A DNA stretch of 64,000 bases from the NCBI RefSeq assembly GCF_004339025.1, contig NZ_SMFT01000002.1, positions 469,744-533,743 of the forward strand, given 5' to 3'. Shown in pieces: positions 32,910 through 42,960 of the stretch (position 1 is its first letter; every line of letters begins with the position of its first letter). Under the pieces are notes generated by a model. That model was not told the DNA's origin and made no database searches. It saw nothing but the letters and a program-made list of their open reading frames with translations. Origin of the DNA: Volucribacter psittacicida. GTDB taxonomy: Bacteria > Pseudomonadota > Gammaproteobacteria > Enterobacterales > Pasteurellaceae. Position numbers and translations under genes: made by a program.

Positions 32910-32915
32910 GTTTCT

Positions 32916-34067
32916 TTATCTCTTCGGTAAATAACGCAATGGATCAACGGATTTACCACGATAACGGATTTCAAAATGCAGTTTGACTTCGTTTGTGCCA
33001 GAGCTACCCATTTTGGCGATTTGTTGCCCTGCGGAAACGGTTTGTTGTTCTTTGACTAAAATGCTTTCATTGTGGGCATAAGCACTGAGGTAATCATCAT
33101 TATGTTTAATAATGATAAGATTACCATAACCACGTAGAGCATTACCTGCATAAACCACTGTACCAGCAGCGGCAGCATTTACCGCTTGTCCTCTTGAACC
33201 ACTAATATCAATGCCTTTATTACCACCGTCAGCGCTTGAGAAGCCTTGGATAATTTTACCATTTGCTGGCCAACGCCACGCAATATTGCTGGTTGGGGTT
33301 ACCGTTGGTGCGGTATTTGTGATGGTTGTGGTGGTAGTCGGTGTGGTAATTGGCGTTGGATTAGGGGTTGAGATCCCTGTGGATTTTGCCGGTGCATTGG
33401 TACTTGTTGTCGCTTTGACAGGGCCAATAATGGTGCCGTCAGAACCATATTGTGTACCATTCGCTGCTGGCGTATAGGTTACCGTCGGCTCATTTACCAC
33501 TTGTGTTGTTGTCGCTGTGGTTTGATTGACAGGTTGAACGCGATTATTGCTCCCATTAGACACTTTTAATACTTGCCCAATGCTTAATTGATAAGGCTCG
33601 CTCATATTGTTTAATGCGGCAAGTTCTTTTACATCTAAACCTGAAATATAGGCGATTAAGAACATAGTATCGCCCTTACGCACTTGGTAGGTTTCGCCCT
33701 TATAAAAACCTTTGTCTATTTTGCTGTAATCTGGTGCATTCGTTTGGGCATTACGAGGAATGGTAAAGTCCTGTGATACCTGGGCAGAATTTTGTTGTTG
33801 TACGCTGGTTTGAGCAGGTTGTTGCACAGGCTGAGTATAGCTTGGTGTTGTTGAAGGTTGATTTACAGGAACTTGCATACTTGCTGGCATACTTTGTTGT
33901 TGAATTTCAGGTTCCCAAGTACCGCCTGTAGCTCCTGTTGATTCGATAGGTTGCATAATGCCTGGCGTTAATGTACCGTCTGCGTTTTCTACAGGCGCTG
34001 GGGTACTAGAACTACAAGCGTTCAATACTAACCCCGCTAAAGGTAATAAGAAAAATGATTTTTTCAT
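32916..34067 (-). CDS. nlpD: NlpD-type lipoprotein (LysM + degenerate LytM)
   Basis: 383 residues. Lipobox LNAC (Cys18) predicts an outer-membrane lipoprotein. A Pro/Gln/Thr-rich linker surrounds a LysM domain (about 132-180, YQVRKGDTMFLIAYISGLDV) and a C-terminal M23 domain. That domain has lost the first zinc ligands (GNKGIDISG) though it keeps KLHFEIRYRG, so it is probably a non-catalytic activator of AmiC, like E. coli NlpD. It closes the surE-pcm cluster. The rpoS gene that follows nlpD in enterobacteria is absent, as expected for Pasteurellaceae; tex lies there instead. Confidence 0.92.
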   Translation of the reverse strand: MKKSFFLLPLAGLVLNACSSSTPAPVENADGTLTPGIMQPIESTGATGGTWEPEIQQQSMPASMQVPVNQPSTTPSYTQPVQQPAQTSVQQQNSAQVSQDFTIPRNAQTNAPDYSKIDKGFYKGETYQVRKGDTMFLIAYISGLDVKELAALNNMSEPYQLSIGQVLKVSNGSNNRVQPVNQTTATTTQVVNEPTVTYTPAANGTQYGSDGTIIGPVKATTSTNAPAKSTGISTPNPTPITTPTTTTTITNTAPTVTPTSNIAWRWPANGKIIQGFSSADGGNKGIDISGSRGQAVNAAAAGTVVYAGNALRGYGNLIIIKHNDDYLSAYAHNESILVKEQQTVSAGQQIAKMGSSGTNEVKLHFEIRYRGKSVDPLRYLPKR

Positions 34068-34097
34068 TGATATATCCTTTCTAAAACAGAATGAATG

Positions 34098-34673
34098 TTA
34101 ACGTAACAGAAGATAAGCAATCACCGCTAAAACAACGACTGCCCAACCAATAATTTCAATATAACGACGTAATTGTGTCGCAAAGCGTTGCCCGCCCCAA
34201 GCCGCTAATTTTGCCACTAAGATAAAACGAGCAGCACGAGAAATAAAAGCGGTAAGAATAAAGGGTAAAAAGGCCATTTGCATTACACCAGCACAAATGG
34301 TAAACACTTTATAGGGAATTGGCGAGAAACCTGCCACAAAAACAATTAATACGCCCCAACGTTCAAACCACGACATAGCGGTTGCCCAATGGGCTTCATA
34401 ACCCCATTGCACCACATAATGATGAACAAAATCAAAGGCGTAATAACCAATGGCATAACCCACTGCCCCACCTAATGCCGACGCAATAGTGGTATATAAC
34501 GCATAATGCCAAGCCTTTTTCGGTTTAGACATTGACATAGGAATCAGCATCACATCAGGGGGAATAGGAAAGAAAATGGCTTCAATAAAACTCACAAAGG
34601 ATAACCAAAAAGGGGCAAGTCTATGCCTTGACCATTGCATGGTTTTATCATACATCGCACCAAAAATATTCAA
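34098..34673 (-). CDS. yqaA: YqaA/DedA-superfamily membrane protein
   Basis: 191 residues with four to five hydrophobic segments and the SNARE-associated/DedA motif region (FIEAIFFPIPPDVMLIPMSM, FSPIPYKVFTICAGV, SRAARF). DedA-superfamily members flip undecaprenyl phosphate or other lipids; this YqaA subgroup is less characterised. Its start overlaps the pcm stop by four bases. Confidence 0.88.
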   Translation of the reverse strand: MNIFGAMYDKTMQWSRHRLAPFWLSFVSFIEAIFFPIPPDVMLIPMSMSKPKKAWHYALYTTIASALGGAVGYAIGYYAFDFVHHYVVQWGYEAHWATAMSWFERWGVLIVFVAGFSPIPYKVFTICAGVMQMAFLPFILTAFISRAARFILVAKLAAWGGQRFATQLRRYIEIIGWAVVVLAVIAYLLLR

Positions 34674-35296
34674 ATAATTTCTCCTTCTACTAGGGGAACA
34701 AATTTTGCTTGTTCAATATTTTCCACATAAAAATCATCACCATAACGGGTAATGCGTTGTAATACTTGCTGATGTTCATTACCCACAGGAATAATAAGCC
34801 GTCCATTGTCCTTTAACTGGTGCAATAATGCAATAGGTACGGTTTCAGGTGCCGCCGTAACGATAATTCCGTCAAAAGGGGCTTTGGCTTGCCAACCTTG
34901 CCAACCATCATCATGTTTAAATTGAATATTATACAAATCAAGTTGTTTAAGGCGGCGTATGGCTTGCCATTGTAACTTTTTTATCCGTTCCACACTAAAC
35001 ACTTTGTCAGCTAGCTTGGCTAACACAGCGGTTTGATAACCGCTACCCGTACCGATTTCCAAGATATGATGATGAGGTTCAACCTGTAATAATTCGGTCA
35101 TTCGTGCGGAGGTATAAGGGTGGGTTAGGGTTTGTCCTTCTGAAATAGGGACAATATCTTCATAACAACGATGTGCAAACGCCTCATCAACAAAATGCGG
35201 ACGAGGGGTTTCATAAATGGCTTGCAACACACGTTCATCAGTAATGCCTTGCTGATATAACTGTTGCACCAATTTTCGCTGTTCTGGTGTCGGCAT
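34670..35296 (-). CDS. pcm: Protein-L-isoaspartate O-methyltransferase
   Basis: 208 residues. SAM-binding motif HILEIGTGSGYQTAVLAKLA, plus the PCMT signature DDGWQGWQAKAPFDGIIVTA. It repairs isoaspartyl residues in aged proteins. It lies three bases after surE in the ftsB-ispDF-truD-surE-pcm cluster. Confidence 0.96.
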   Translation of the reverse strand: MPTPEQRKLVQQLYQQGITDERVLQAIYETPRPHFVDEAFAHRCYEDIVPISEGQTLTHPYTSARMTELLQVEPHHHILEIGTGSGYQTAVLAKLADKVFSVERIKKLQWQAIRRLKQLDLYNIQFKHDDGWQGWQAKAPFDGIIVTAAPETVPIALLHQLKDNGRLIIPVGNEHQQVLQRITRYGDDFYVENIEQAKFVPLVEGEII

Positions 35297-35298
35297 AA

Positions 35299-36039
35299 TT
35301 AATTATCCACCCATTTTTGTAATAAGGCTAAAGAATGATGTGCTGTCATATCCGCTTGCAATGGCGTAATCGCCACATAACCTTGTTGCACCGCGTGAAA
35401 ATCTGTCCCCTCACTGGCATATTCAGGTAAACCACTTGGCCCAATCCAATAAATCCGTTCATTGCGTGGATCTTGTTGTGAAATTACCTCGGCGGCAGAT
35501 TCACGATAACCTAAATGACACACTTTCAAGCCTTTAATTTGTTCATAAGGCAAATCAGGCACATTAATATTAATAATTTCACGCCGCCCTTCAAGTAATT
35601 GATGATGCAATTTAGGAATTAAATCACTCACAATACGAGCCGCACTTTCATAATGCTGACGACCGTCTAAAGACACCGCAATAGCAGGCAAGCCTAAATG
35701 GCGTCCCTCCATCGCCGCCGCAACAGTGCCTGAATACAGGGTATCATCGCCTAAATTTGCTCCTGCATTAATGCCTGATACCACCAAATCAACTCGTCCA
35801 GCTAAAAAGCCATTTAAGGCTAAATGCACACAATCCGCCGGTGTACCATTGACACAATAATCGCCATTATCTAATTTATGCGGACGCAAAGGCTCAACTA
35901 AAGTCAAGGAATTAGACGCCGCACTACGATTGCGATCGGGAGCAACCACCGTAACTTCCGCAAATTGACGCAAAGCCTGTGCTAACACACGAATCCCCTC
36001 TGCATGAATACCATCATCATTACTTAATAAAATATGCAT
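35299..36039 (-). CDS. surE: SurE 5'/3'-nucleotidase
   Basis: 246 residues. Metal site D8/D9 in [13 protein letters not shown] and the N-terminal SNSLTL loop (Ser/Asn) match SurE, which dephosphorylates nucleoside 5'- and 3'-monophosphates and short polyphosphates. One-base overlap with truD. Confidence 0.96.
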   Translation of the reverse strand: MHILLSNDDGIHAEGIRVLAQALRQFAEVTVVAPDRNRSAASNSLTLVEPLRPHKLDNGDYCVNGTPADCVHLALNGFLAGRVDLVVSGINAGANLGDDTLYSGTVAAAMEGRHLGLPAIAVSLDGRQHYESAARIVSDLIPKLHHQLLEGRREIININVPDLPYEQIKGLKVCHLGYRESAAEVISQQDPRNERIYWIGPSGLPEYASEGTDFHAVQQGYVAITPLQADMTAHHSLALLQKWVDN

Positions 36040-37049
36040 TAATTTTCCTCAATATTGACTAATTCTCGCACCACCGCAGTGGCATAACTGCCCGCAGGCA
36101 AATAAAAGGCTAATTGCAATCCCTCTGGCACAAATTGCCAAGTAAAATGCTGTGGCAATAACAATAACGGACGGCGAAGGGTTTTCACTTTTTCACGTTG
36201 CATTAAAGCTAATAATGCCGAATATTGCGGAATAATCTCTTGTTCAAAGGCTGAACTTGCTTTCTCAATATCCTCGCCAATTAACGCCCCAGTTAAATAA
36301 AGATCCCGTTGTTGCAAACGTTGCTGTAATTCCGTCAAATCGTCCTCTGGGGCGATTTTAAACCAACTCTGTGAACCGCTTAATTGCACAATATCCCCCA
36401 TCATCACTTGTTCAATTAAGCCTTGTTCAAGGCGAGCCGACACAATTTGATTAAATATTTCACTGCGTGCCGCCGACAAATAAAAACTGCGTTTATGCCG
36501 ATCCTTTACCTTAATTTCGCCATTCGCCCAACGAATGGCTTGGGTTAAGTTATGCCCATCACGCCCAAAACGTTGCTCTGTGAAATAATTTGGCACACCT
36601 TGTTGAGCCATATTTTGTAAGCGTTCAAGCAACGCTGGTTCTTCCACCACATTGCGTAATAACAGCTGAAAATGGTTACCCGCCAAACTACCAATACGAA
36701 CTTTGCGTTGATGACGAGTCACTTGCAAAATTTCCACGCCCTCTAAATGAAATTGGCTAAAATCAGGTGTTTGTTTAGGCAAATGCAAGCAAAACCATTG
36801 TTCCGTTACCGCTTTGCGATCCTTTAAGCCCGCATAGCTCACTTGACGAAGAGGAATGCCAGCAAATTGGGCTAATTTCTCTGCCACGAACAAGGTATTA
36901 CAATCACGTTTTCGCACCCACAATAGCACAAACTCTCCCTCGCAAGTCAAAGGATAACCCAAGTCCTCCACCACGCAAAAGTCTTCACATTGTGCTTTCA
37001 AAAGTGCGGTCTGTTTTGGCAACGTTTTTAAATAGGCTAAGGCTAACAT
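36039..37049 (-). CDS. truD: TruD tRNA pseudouridine(13) synthase
   Basis: 336 residues. Catalytic Asp77 in [16 protein letters not shown], the TruD family signature, and the TRUD insertion domain [15 protein letters not shown]. Modifies U13 of tRNA-Glu. Overlaps ispF by seven bases. A USS is inside the 5' end (37002). Confidence 0.96.
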   Translation of the reverse strand: MLALAYLKTLPKQTALLKAQCEDFCVVEDLGYPLTCEGEFVLLWVRKRDCNTLFVAEKLAQFAGIPLRQVSYAGLKDRKAVTEQWFCLHLPKQTPDFSQFHLEGVEILQVTRHQRKVRIGSLAGNHFQLLLRNVVEEPALLERLQNMAQQGVPNYFTEQRFGRDGHNLTQAIRWANGEIKVKDRHKRSFYLSAARSEIFNQIVSARLEQGLIEQVMMGDIVQLSGSQSWFKIAPEDDLTELQQRLQQRDLYLTGALIGEDIEKASSAFEQEIIPQYSALLALMQREKVKTLRRPLLLLPQHFTWQFVPEGLQLAFYLPAGSYATAVVRELVNIEEN

Positions 37050-37525
37050 ACAGCTTTCACCAATAACGCCACCGCCTCACAAGCAATGCCCTCGCCACGC
37101 CCTGTAAAACCTAATTTTTCAGTGGTTGTAGCCTTAACATTCACTTGTGCAACATCACAAGCCAAATCTTCTGCAATCACCGCTCGCATTGCATCAATAT
37201 GCGGACGCATTTTCGGCGCTTGTGCAATAATGGTCAAATCCACATTCCCAATCTGATACCCTTGCTGACGTACTCGTGCAAAAGCCTCTCTAAGTAAAAT
37301 ACGGCTATCAATATCCTTAAACTGTTGATCGGTATCAGGAAAAAGTTTACCAATATCCCCTAGTGCCACTGCGCCCAATAAAGCATCAGTCAGTGCGTGC
37401 AAAGCCACATCGCCATCAGAATGGGCAATAAACCCCGTATGATAAGGCACTTCTACCCCACCAATAATCAAAGGACGTTGTTGCCCAAAAGCATGCACAT
37501 CAAAACCATGTCCAATACGTATCAT
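37043..37525 (-). CDS. ispF: IspF 2-C-methyl-D-erythritol 2,4-cyclodiphosphate synthase
   Basis: 160 residues. Zinc ligands D9 and H11 in [11 protein letters not shown], the [18 protein letters not shown] motif, and C-terminal [15 protein letters not shown]. Fifth step of the MEP isoprenoid pathway; paired with ispD one base upstream. Confidence 0.97.
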   Translation of the reverse strand: MIRIGHGFDVHAFGQQRPLIIGGVEVPYHTGFIAHSDGDVALHALTDALLGAVALGDIGKLFPDTDQQFKDIDSRILLREAFARVRQQGYQIGNVDLTIIAQAPKMRPHIDAMRAVIAEDLACDVAQVNVKATTTEKLGFTGRGEGIACEAVALLVKAVC

Positions 37526-37526
37526 C

Positions 37527-38216
37527 TTATTTCCTCGTTAAATAAAACTCGGCTAATGCCAAATCCTCTGGGCGTGTAACCTTAATATTATCCGCTCGCC
37601 CTGCCACTAAACGCGGATAATAGCCTGCCAGCTCCATGGCAGAGGCTTCATCGGTAACATTAAACCCCTGTGCCTTTGCTTGTAATAAAGCATTTATCAA
37701 CACATCGGCTTTAAAAAATTGTGGAGTTAAAGCCAACCACAACTGACTACGATCCTCTGTTTGTTGAATACGCTTCTGATCCAAACTGCGTTTAATGGTA
37801 TCCACCGCAGGAACCGCTAAAATAGCCCCATGCTCATCATTGACCTGCAATAATTTATCCAAATCTTCATGCCGTAAACAAGGGCGTGCCGCATCATGCA
37901 CCAATACCCAACTTTGCTCAGGGTTTTCAATACATTGCAAACCAGCCAACACCGAATCCGCTCTGGTTTGCCCGCCATTAACCAAACAAACCTTAGAATG
38001 TTGAACCTCGGCTAATTGTGCTAAATAATGCTGATCAGAAGGAGAAACGGCTACCGCAATACGATAAATCGCAGGATAATTGATTAAACATTGCAATGTA
38101 TGGGCTAAAATGGTTTTACCTTGCAATGTCAAATATTGCTTGGGGCGATCAGCTTGCATACGGCTACCAATCCCCGCCGCAGGCACTACCGCCCAAATCT
38201 TATTTGAATATGTCAT
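37527..38216 (-). CDS. ispD: IspD 2-C-methyl-D-erythritol 4-phosphate cytidylyltransferase
   Basis: 229 residues. The nucleotidyltransferase signature [19 protein letters not shown] and [14 protein letters not shown] are present. Third step of the MEP pathway. Overlaps ftsB by one base. Confidence 0.97.
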   Translation of the reverse strand: MTYSNKIWAVVPAAGIGSRMQADRPKQYLTLQGKTILAHTLQCLINYPAIYRIAVAVSPSDQHYLAQLAEVQHSKVCLVNGGQTRADSVLAGLQCIENPEQSWVLVHDAARPCLRHEDLDKLLQVNDEHGAILAVPAVDTIKRSLDQKRIQQTEDRSQLWLALTPQFFKADVLINALLQAKAQGFNVTDEASAMELAGYYPRLVAGRADNIKVTRPEDLALAEFYLTRK

Positions 38217-38494
38217 TATTTATTTTCTTTCACAATACGATAAAAGGTCTCATTCGGTTTTACCATCTCATAATTCAGCCTTGCTCGCTCTTCTACCGCC
38301 TCAATCCCTTCTTTGAGATCTTTAATTTCAGCAGCAACTAATTGATTACGCTGACTTAATTTCTCATTTTCGGCTCTATGTACCACAATCTCTTTTTCTA
38401 CCGCACGATAAGTGGTATATCCATTTTTACCAAACCAAAAATTAAGCTGAAAATAAATCAACAACCCCGCTAAAATGACCGTCAATAACCGCAT
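38216..38494 (-). CDS. ftsB: FtsB cell division protein
   Basis: 92 residues. One N-terminal membrane helix (about 2-18), then a leucine-zipper-like coiled coil (about 30-70) and the conserved [18 protein letters not shown] end. It bridges FtsL and FtsQ in the divisome. First gene of the ftsB-ispD-ispF-truD-surE-pcm-yqaA-nlpD cluster. Confidence 0.94.
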   Translation of the reverse strand: MRLLTVILAGLLIYFQLNFWFGKNGYTTYRAVEKEIVVHRAENEKLSQRNQLVAAEIKDLKEGIEAVEERARLNYEMVKPNETFYRIVKENK

Positions 38495-38610
38495 AACACT
38501 CTTGTTTCTTTTGTTCTACTAGGTGGCATAGTTTACCTTGAAATCAACAAAATAGGCAATTTATCTTTTGGGTGAAAAATAGTCTCTAAACCATTACTAT
38601 TTTTTCTTGC

Positions 38611-38655
38611 TTGACATTAGACCAATTAGTCCATAATATTTTAGACTATTCAGTC
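38611..38655 (+). promoter_or_regulatory. acuR-like promoter with two operator half-palindromes
   Basis: TTGACA (38611-38616) and TAATAT (38634-38639) with a 17-bp spacer. Two dyads of the form GACY-N4-AGTC lie on it: GACCAATTAGTC (38620-38631) in the spacer and GACTATTCAGTC (38644-38655) just after the -10. They are the natural binding sites for the TetR protein encoded 19 bp downstream. Confidence 0.75.
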
Positions 38656-38673
38656 CAATCATAATGATACACT

Positions 38674-39312
38674 ATGGAAAAACGTGGTCGCCCAATTAAA
38701 AAACGAACCGAAAATAACGATACGAAAACCTTATTGATCCGTACAGGGATTGCTTGGCTTACCGAAACAGGCTATCTCAATGCGGATATTAATGGAATTT
38801 TGCAACAAGCCAATGTGCCTAAAGGCTCTTTTTATTATCATTTTAAAAATAAACAAGACTTTGGACTGGCGGTTATTCAGGGCTACGGCGAATATTTTGC
38901 CAAAAAATTAGATCGTTTTCTTTTAGCAGAAAATATTCCGCCCTTACAACGTCTATTTAATTTCACGCAAGATTGCCGTCAAGGTATGCAAAAATATGCT
39001 TTTAAACGTGGCTGTTTAATTGGCAATGTCGCTCAAGAAAGTGCTTTATTACCAACGGATTACCACATCTTACTGCAACAAATTTTGCAACAATGGCAAA
39101 ACAAAATTGCTCAATGTTTACACCTCGCTCAACAAGCTGAACAAATTTCCCTAACATTAGATTGTCAAGCTCTCGCGACATTCTTTTGGACAGGTTGGGA
39201 AGGTGCGGTGATGCGTGCCAAACTTAGCCAATCTGCCTTACCATTAGATAATTTTATTTATTATTTCAAACAGTTATTAGGAGATAACGATGTTCAATGC
39301 CATCTTAATTGA
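38674..39312 (+). CDS. TetR-family regulator, AcuR/NemR-like
   Basis: 212 residues. N-terminal HTH (about 20-65, GYLNADINGILQQANVPKGS, FYYHFKNKQDFG) and a C-terminal domain with the RGCLIGNVAQE motif shared by AcuR (acrylate/DMSP regulator) and NemR (reactive electrophile sensor with a redox-active cysteine in this motif). It overlaps the reductase gene by 23 bases and likely represses both genes through the two dyads in its promoter. Confidence 0.85.
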   Translation: MEKRGRPIKKRTENNDTKTLLIRTGIAWLTETGYLNADINGILQQANVPKGSFYYHFKNKQDFGLAVIQGYGEYFAKKLDRFLLAENIPPLQRLFNFTQDCRQGMQKYAFKRGCLIGNVAQESALLPTDYHILLQQILQQWQNKIAQCLHLAQQAEQISLTLDCQALATFFWTGWEGAVMRAKLSQSALPLDNFIYYFKQLLGDNDVQCHLN

Positions 39313-40270
39313 AAAAGATCAACAACACTACCAAGCCAAACTCCAAGCCATAGCAGAAAGCCAATTACCGCAAGAGGAAGTGTTGGTAAAAATTGATTAT
39401 TCCACCCTTAACTACAAAGACGCTCTCGCCATAACGGGCAAAAGCCCTGTTGTGCGTCAATTTCCGATGGTGGCGGGTATTGATTGTGTAGGAACAGTAT
39501 TAAAAAGCCAATCTGATGCCTTTAATATCGGCGATCAAGTGCTACTCAATGGCTGGGGCGTTGGCGAAAAATATTGGGGCGGTTTAGCAGAGCTTGGCTG
39601 TTTTAAAGCACAATGGCTTATTCCCCTCCCCAAATCCCTCTCACCACAACAAGCGATGTTAATCGGTACAGCGGGTTATACCGCCATGTTGTCGGTAATG
39701 GCATTACAACAACAAGGTATTACCCCTTCATCAGGCAAAATACTGGTAACTGGTGCAACAGGTGGCGTAGGCAGTTTTGCCGTTGCCATATTGGCACAGC
39801 TGGGCTATGAAGTCATTGCCTCAACAGGTAAAACAGAACAAGCAGATTGGTTACGTCAATTAGGCGCTAGGGAGATTATCGCTCGTCAAGACCTCACTGA
39901 GCCCGCTAAACCTTTAATGAAAGAACGTTGGATGGGTGTGATAGATAGTGTCGGTAGCCATACCTTAGCAAACGCTTGTGCAAGCACACAATATGGCGGT
40001 GTAGTAACCTGTTGTGGTTTGGCTCAAGGTATGGATTTTCCTGCCACTGTCGCCCCTTTTATTTTGCGTGGCATTCGCTTAATCGGTATAGACAGCGTAA
40101 TCTGTCCAAAAGAAACTCGCCTTAAGGCATGGCAACAATTAAGCCAACTCGATCTCAGCCTACTCAACCAAGCCAGCCAAACTATCTACTTAGAACAAGC
40201 CATTGATTATGCCCAAAAACTCCTCAATGGCGAAACCAGTGGCAGAGTGGTGGTGGAAATGGGGAGATAA
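39290..40270 (+). CDS. acuI: AcuI/YhdH-family NADPH-dependent acryloyl-CoA reductase / quinone oxidoreductase
   Basis: 326 residues, medium-chain dehydrogenase/reductase. Motifs: VKIDYSTLNYKDALAITGK, GIDCVGTV, ILVTGATGGVGSFAVAILA nucleotide-binding loop, and C-terminal GETSGRVVVEMG. The YhdH/AcuI subgroup reduces toxic acryloyl-CoA to propionyl-CoA. Its start has AGGAG at good distance. Operon with the AcuR-like regulator suggests electrophile detoxification. Confidence 0.88.
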   Translation: MFNAILIEKDQQHYQAKLQAIAESQLPQEEVLVKIDYSTLNYKDALAITGKSPVVRQFPMVAGIDCVGTVLKSQSDAFNIGDQVLLNGWGVGEKYWGGLAELGCFKAQWLIPLPKSLSPQQAMLIGTAGYTAMLSVMALQQQGITPSSGKILVTGATGGVGSFAVAILAQLGYEVIASTGKTEQADWLRQLGAREIIARQDLTEPAKPLMKERWMGVIDSVGSHTLANACASTQYGGVVTCCGLAQGMDFPATVAPFILRGIRLIGIDSVICPKETRLKAWQQLSQLDLSLLNQASQTIYLEQAIDYAQKLLNGETSGRVVVEMGR

Positions 40271-40296
40271 CATTTCAATCTATTATTTAAAAATAT

Positions 40297-40327
40297 CTGT
40301 TTACTCTCTCAAAGGGAGCAAACAGAT
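40297..40327 (-). terminator. Terminator between convergent acuI and the DUF6119 gene
   Basis: Stem ATCTGTTT/AAACAGAT extended by CTC/GGAG-type pairs around an 8-base loop. On the minus strand it is followed by ATATTTTT, so it should stop leftward transcripts and may also slow acuI transcription. Confidence 0.65.
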
Positions 40328-40417
40328 AAATAACGAGTAATGATAGATAAAAAACAATCCTTTTTCATAAACAAAATATTCTTTTCTTTTAGCATCTTTT
40401 CGTTTATCGCCTGGGTA

Positions 40418-42012
40418 TTAAGATCTTACTTTAACTATGGGAACGATACGAATACTAACTGATACCCCCATTAACTGAAGACGATTATAACAACTACGTA
40501 GATTTATCTTACTAAATAGAGGTAAATCTAAAGCCGTTGTCTTACTATCATTACTTGCAATTACATATATAATTTCAAATTCACTAGCTTTAGGTTTCTT
40601 ATTTTTAGCTGGCAATTTATGTGTTTTTGGTAATTTTTTATTAACTAATGAGCGAAATTCTCCATCAGAGAGGATTAATTGCGTAGAAACTAAGCCTTGA
40701 GAAAATAAGTGACTTAATACGCTTGATCCATCGTATCTTTTAACATGAATAAGTTTCTTATCTTTAGTGTAAATATCACAAAGTTCTATTCTACTCCCAC
40801 CACTACCGTAAGATATATTTTTCTTATCCATCAAAACAAATTCTTTATTATTTTCAACAACTTTTTTATTATATTCTTCTTCAGATTTCACATCATAATC
40901 TGGCAAAGAAATATTTGATACAGGAATCTCTTGAATTCTTTCATTTAACAGTGATAAAAAATCGATATCAATTTTATACCATTTTCCATTTATCAAAGTA
41001 TATAAATTCTTCTCTAACTCAATCTCACAGTAAATACATTGATAAATTTTCCATTTGTATACAGGATTTTCACTCACTGTATCAATGCAGTAAATACATT
41101 GTTCTCTTAGCTTACTTATAGAAATTTCTTTATCATCATTATTCACATAATCTTCCCAACTTATATCATTATAAAGTTTTCCTCTTTTAGGTTTTTGATA
41201 TCTAAAACCAGAAATATTCTCCCAATTTATAACCTCGGGAATCGAAAGCCATGTTCGTGAAAAATCCTTTTTAACAATTTTGTTAACTAGCTTTTTATCT
41301 AACTTATCCTTGGTTGAAGAATTTCTAACTTCAGACAGTCTATCTATCCAAGCAAAATTTTTTTATAAGATTCAGCCTCAAATAGTTCTAATACTTTACT
41401 TAAAAGAATAGGGAGATCATTTAAATCAAAAGATAAAGAAATTTTTAGTGAATCTTTTCCAGAAAGTTTTTTACAAAAATTTTTATCTATCGGAGATCCT
41501 GTTGCAGCATACATTAAATCTTGCTCGACATCAAAACCGAAATCAGTGAAATTCGTAGAAACACTTGCTTGATTTTTCTTATGAACAGGAGTTGCCTCCA
41601 ACGTATGTGCATCCACACATCTTAATTTACGAGGATCTACGCTATTAAGAACAACACGCAAACCAAAGTTTTCTTCAAAACAGTCTGGCTTAAGAAGATA
41701 ATGACCATACCCAAAAGTTAAAGCAAATTTCCTATCATTATTTTTTACTAACAAGACTGCCGAACATCCTGAATTAGATAAATCATTTAAATTATCTGTT
41801 GTTGTATATGGTTTAAAAATATTTACCCATGATGGTGTGTGAGAAGGGTTTTGCCTAGAGTATAAATCAAATCCTTCATTTTCTATTTTAACTTCTGTTT
41901 TCTTAAGTTTGGTTATATCTTGAATAGCCTCATCATCTTTTTCTAACGATTCTTTTAATAAAAAGATTGAAAGACTATATGTTTTCTTATCTTTTTTATT
42001 CTTATTCTTCAT
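40418..42012 (-). pseudogene. TIGR04141/DUF6119 sporadically distributed protein, split by a frameshift
   Basis: Two reading frames cover one gene. The N-terminal frame 41344-42012 (222 aa) has VLLVKNNDRKFALTFGYGHY, FGLRVVLNSVDPRKLRC, FGFDVEQDLMYAATG and GKDSLKIS. The C-terminal frame is open from 41362 to 40418 in the -1 frame and has WLSIPEVINWENISGFRY, CDIYTKDKKLIHVKRYDGSS and VLSHLFSQGLVS. From memory, these are successive conserved blocks of the TIGR04141/DUF6119 family (about 500-560 aa). The frames join at a run of seven A (41358-41364); one extra base would restore a protein of about 531 residues. No good start codon precedes the second half (GTG at 41146 is too late). The region is much more AT-rich than its neighbours and has no uptake signals, suggesting horizontal gain. 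Function is unknown. Confidence 0.8.
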
Positions 42013-42408
42013 TTACATAATCTCCTATTCAATTATAAATAATTCTTTCTTTTGAATTTATATACTTTAATCAATTCATTTCACACTACATCAATTTCAT
42101 CTTATTAGCAAATCATTCCTATTATGTTTATTATATTTACTTTCTAACTCCCATTATTTTTCTATCAATACAATTTTTCTTCTAGGTGTTTACAATCACT
42201 ACTGTACAACGGGGTTATTTGATTTCTTTATCGGTATTTTGAATATATTATTCTCGCTCGCTAGCCAGTCGTTGAATTTTTATTCTTAATCAATATAGAA
42301 CATATTGTGTTGCATTCTAGGTGTTTAGTAAAAGTTGTTTGCTATTTTGATATTTTTACTCAATTCAAATAATACCCTAAAATTACCCATCATTATCCTT
42401 ATATTTTC
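42013..42408. other. AT-rich intergenic region upstream of the DUF6119 gene
   Basis: 396 bp without a supported gene. It contains a 13-bp direct repeat TTCTAGGTGTTTA at 42180-42192 and 42315-42327. The promoter of the DUF6119 gene should be here but is not distinctive. Confidence 0.6.
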
Positions 42409-42897
42409 TTAAAATTCCCCCCACGCCATCACCACCAATGTCAAATCCTCATACTCATCACATTCGCCGGTTGGGGTAAAACCGCAATTTAGCCAAAAGC
42501 GGTGGCTGCTTTCACTGTCTGAGGGGTAACTCAAAATGGCTTGGGAAATTCCGCTTTTATCTAATTGATTTAGGAATTGTTGAATAATGCTTGCTCCAAT
42601 CCCTTGTCGTTGCCAAGATTGATCCACCATAAAAAAGCCGATAAGCACACAATCCTCTGTGGGGTAATGAAAAACGCCCTCCAAAACCGCAATTAAGGTT
42701 TGATTATGCCAATACCCCCAATAAAATTTATGTTCCGCTTTGGCTTGTGGCGGAAGTGCGGTCAAATTCTGGCGAATTTTATCAAGTGTTAAAGGTTCTT
42801 TCATTGCTTGATAATAATTTGGATTGCTTAAACAAAGCTGATAAACCTTTTCAAGATCTTGCTCTGTTATCGCAATAGGTTGCCAATATTGTTTCAT
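42409..42897 (-). CDS. GNAT-family N-acetyltransferase
   Basis: 162 residues. The acetyl-CoA-binding motif A is RQGIGASIIQQFLNQL, with the preceding beta strand LIGFFMVDQSW. C-terminal FWLNCGFTPTGECDEYEDL is the usual motif B. Substrate unknown. A USS in the coding region (42754) and one upstream (42952) suggest it is native rather than recent. AAGGAG precedes the ATG. Confidence 0.85.
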   Translation of the reverse strand: MKQYWQPIAITEQDLEKVYQLCLSNPNYYQAMKEPLTLDKIRQNLTALPPQAKAEHKFYWGYWHNQTLIAVLEGVFHYPTEDCVLIGFFMVDQSWQRQGIGASIIQQFLNQLDKSGISQAILSYPSDSESSHRFWLNCGFTPTGECDEYEDLTLVVMAWGEF

Positions 42898-42960
42898 TTT
42901 TTCTCCTTCAAAATTGTCGTCAAAGGTAACGCAAAAATATCATAAAAACCCACCGCACTT

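Noticed and set aside
33211-33477. Forward open frame rich in Val/Gly opposite nlpD
   Set aside because: It is the complement of the Thr/Pro-rich linker of NlpD; no ribosome site or homology.
41358-41364. Programmed -1 frameshifting at the A7 run of the DUF6119 gene
   Set aside because: The 0-frame codons are TAT AAA AAA ATT, so the heptamer is T AAA AAA rather than A AAA AAG-type; I also saw no clear downstream stem. A plain indel is simpler.
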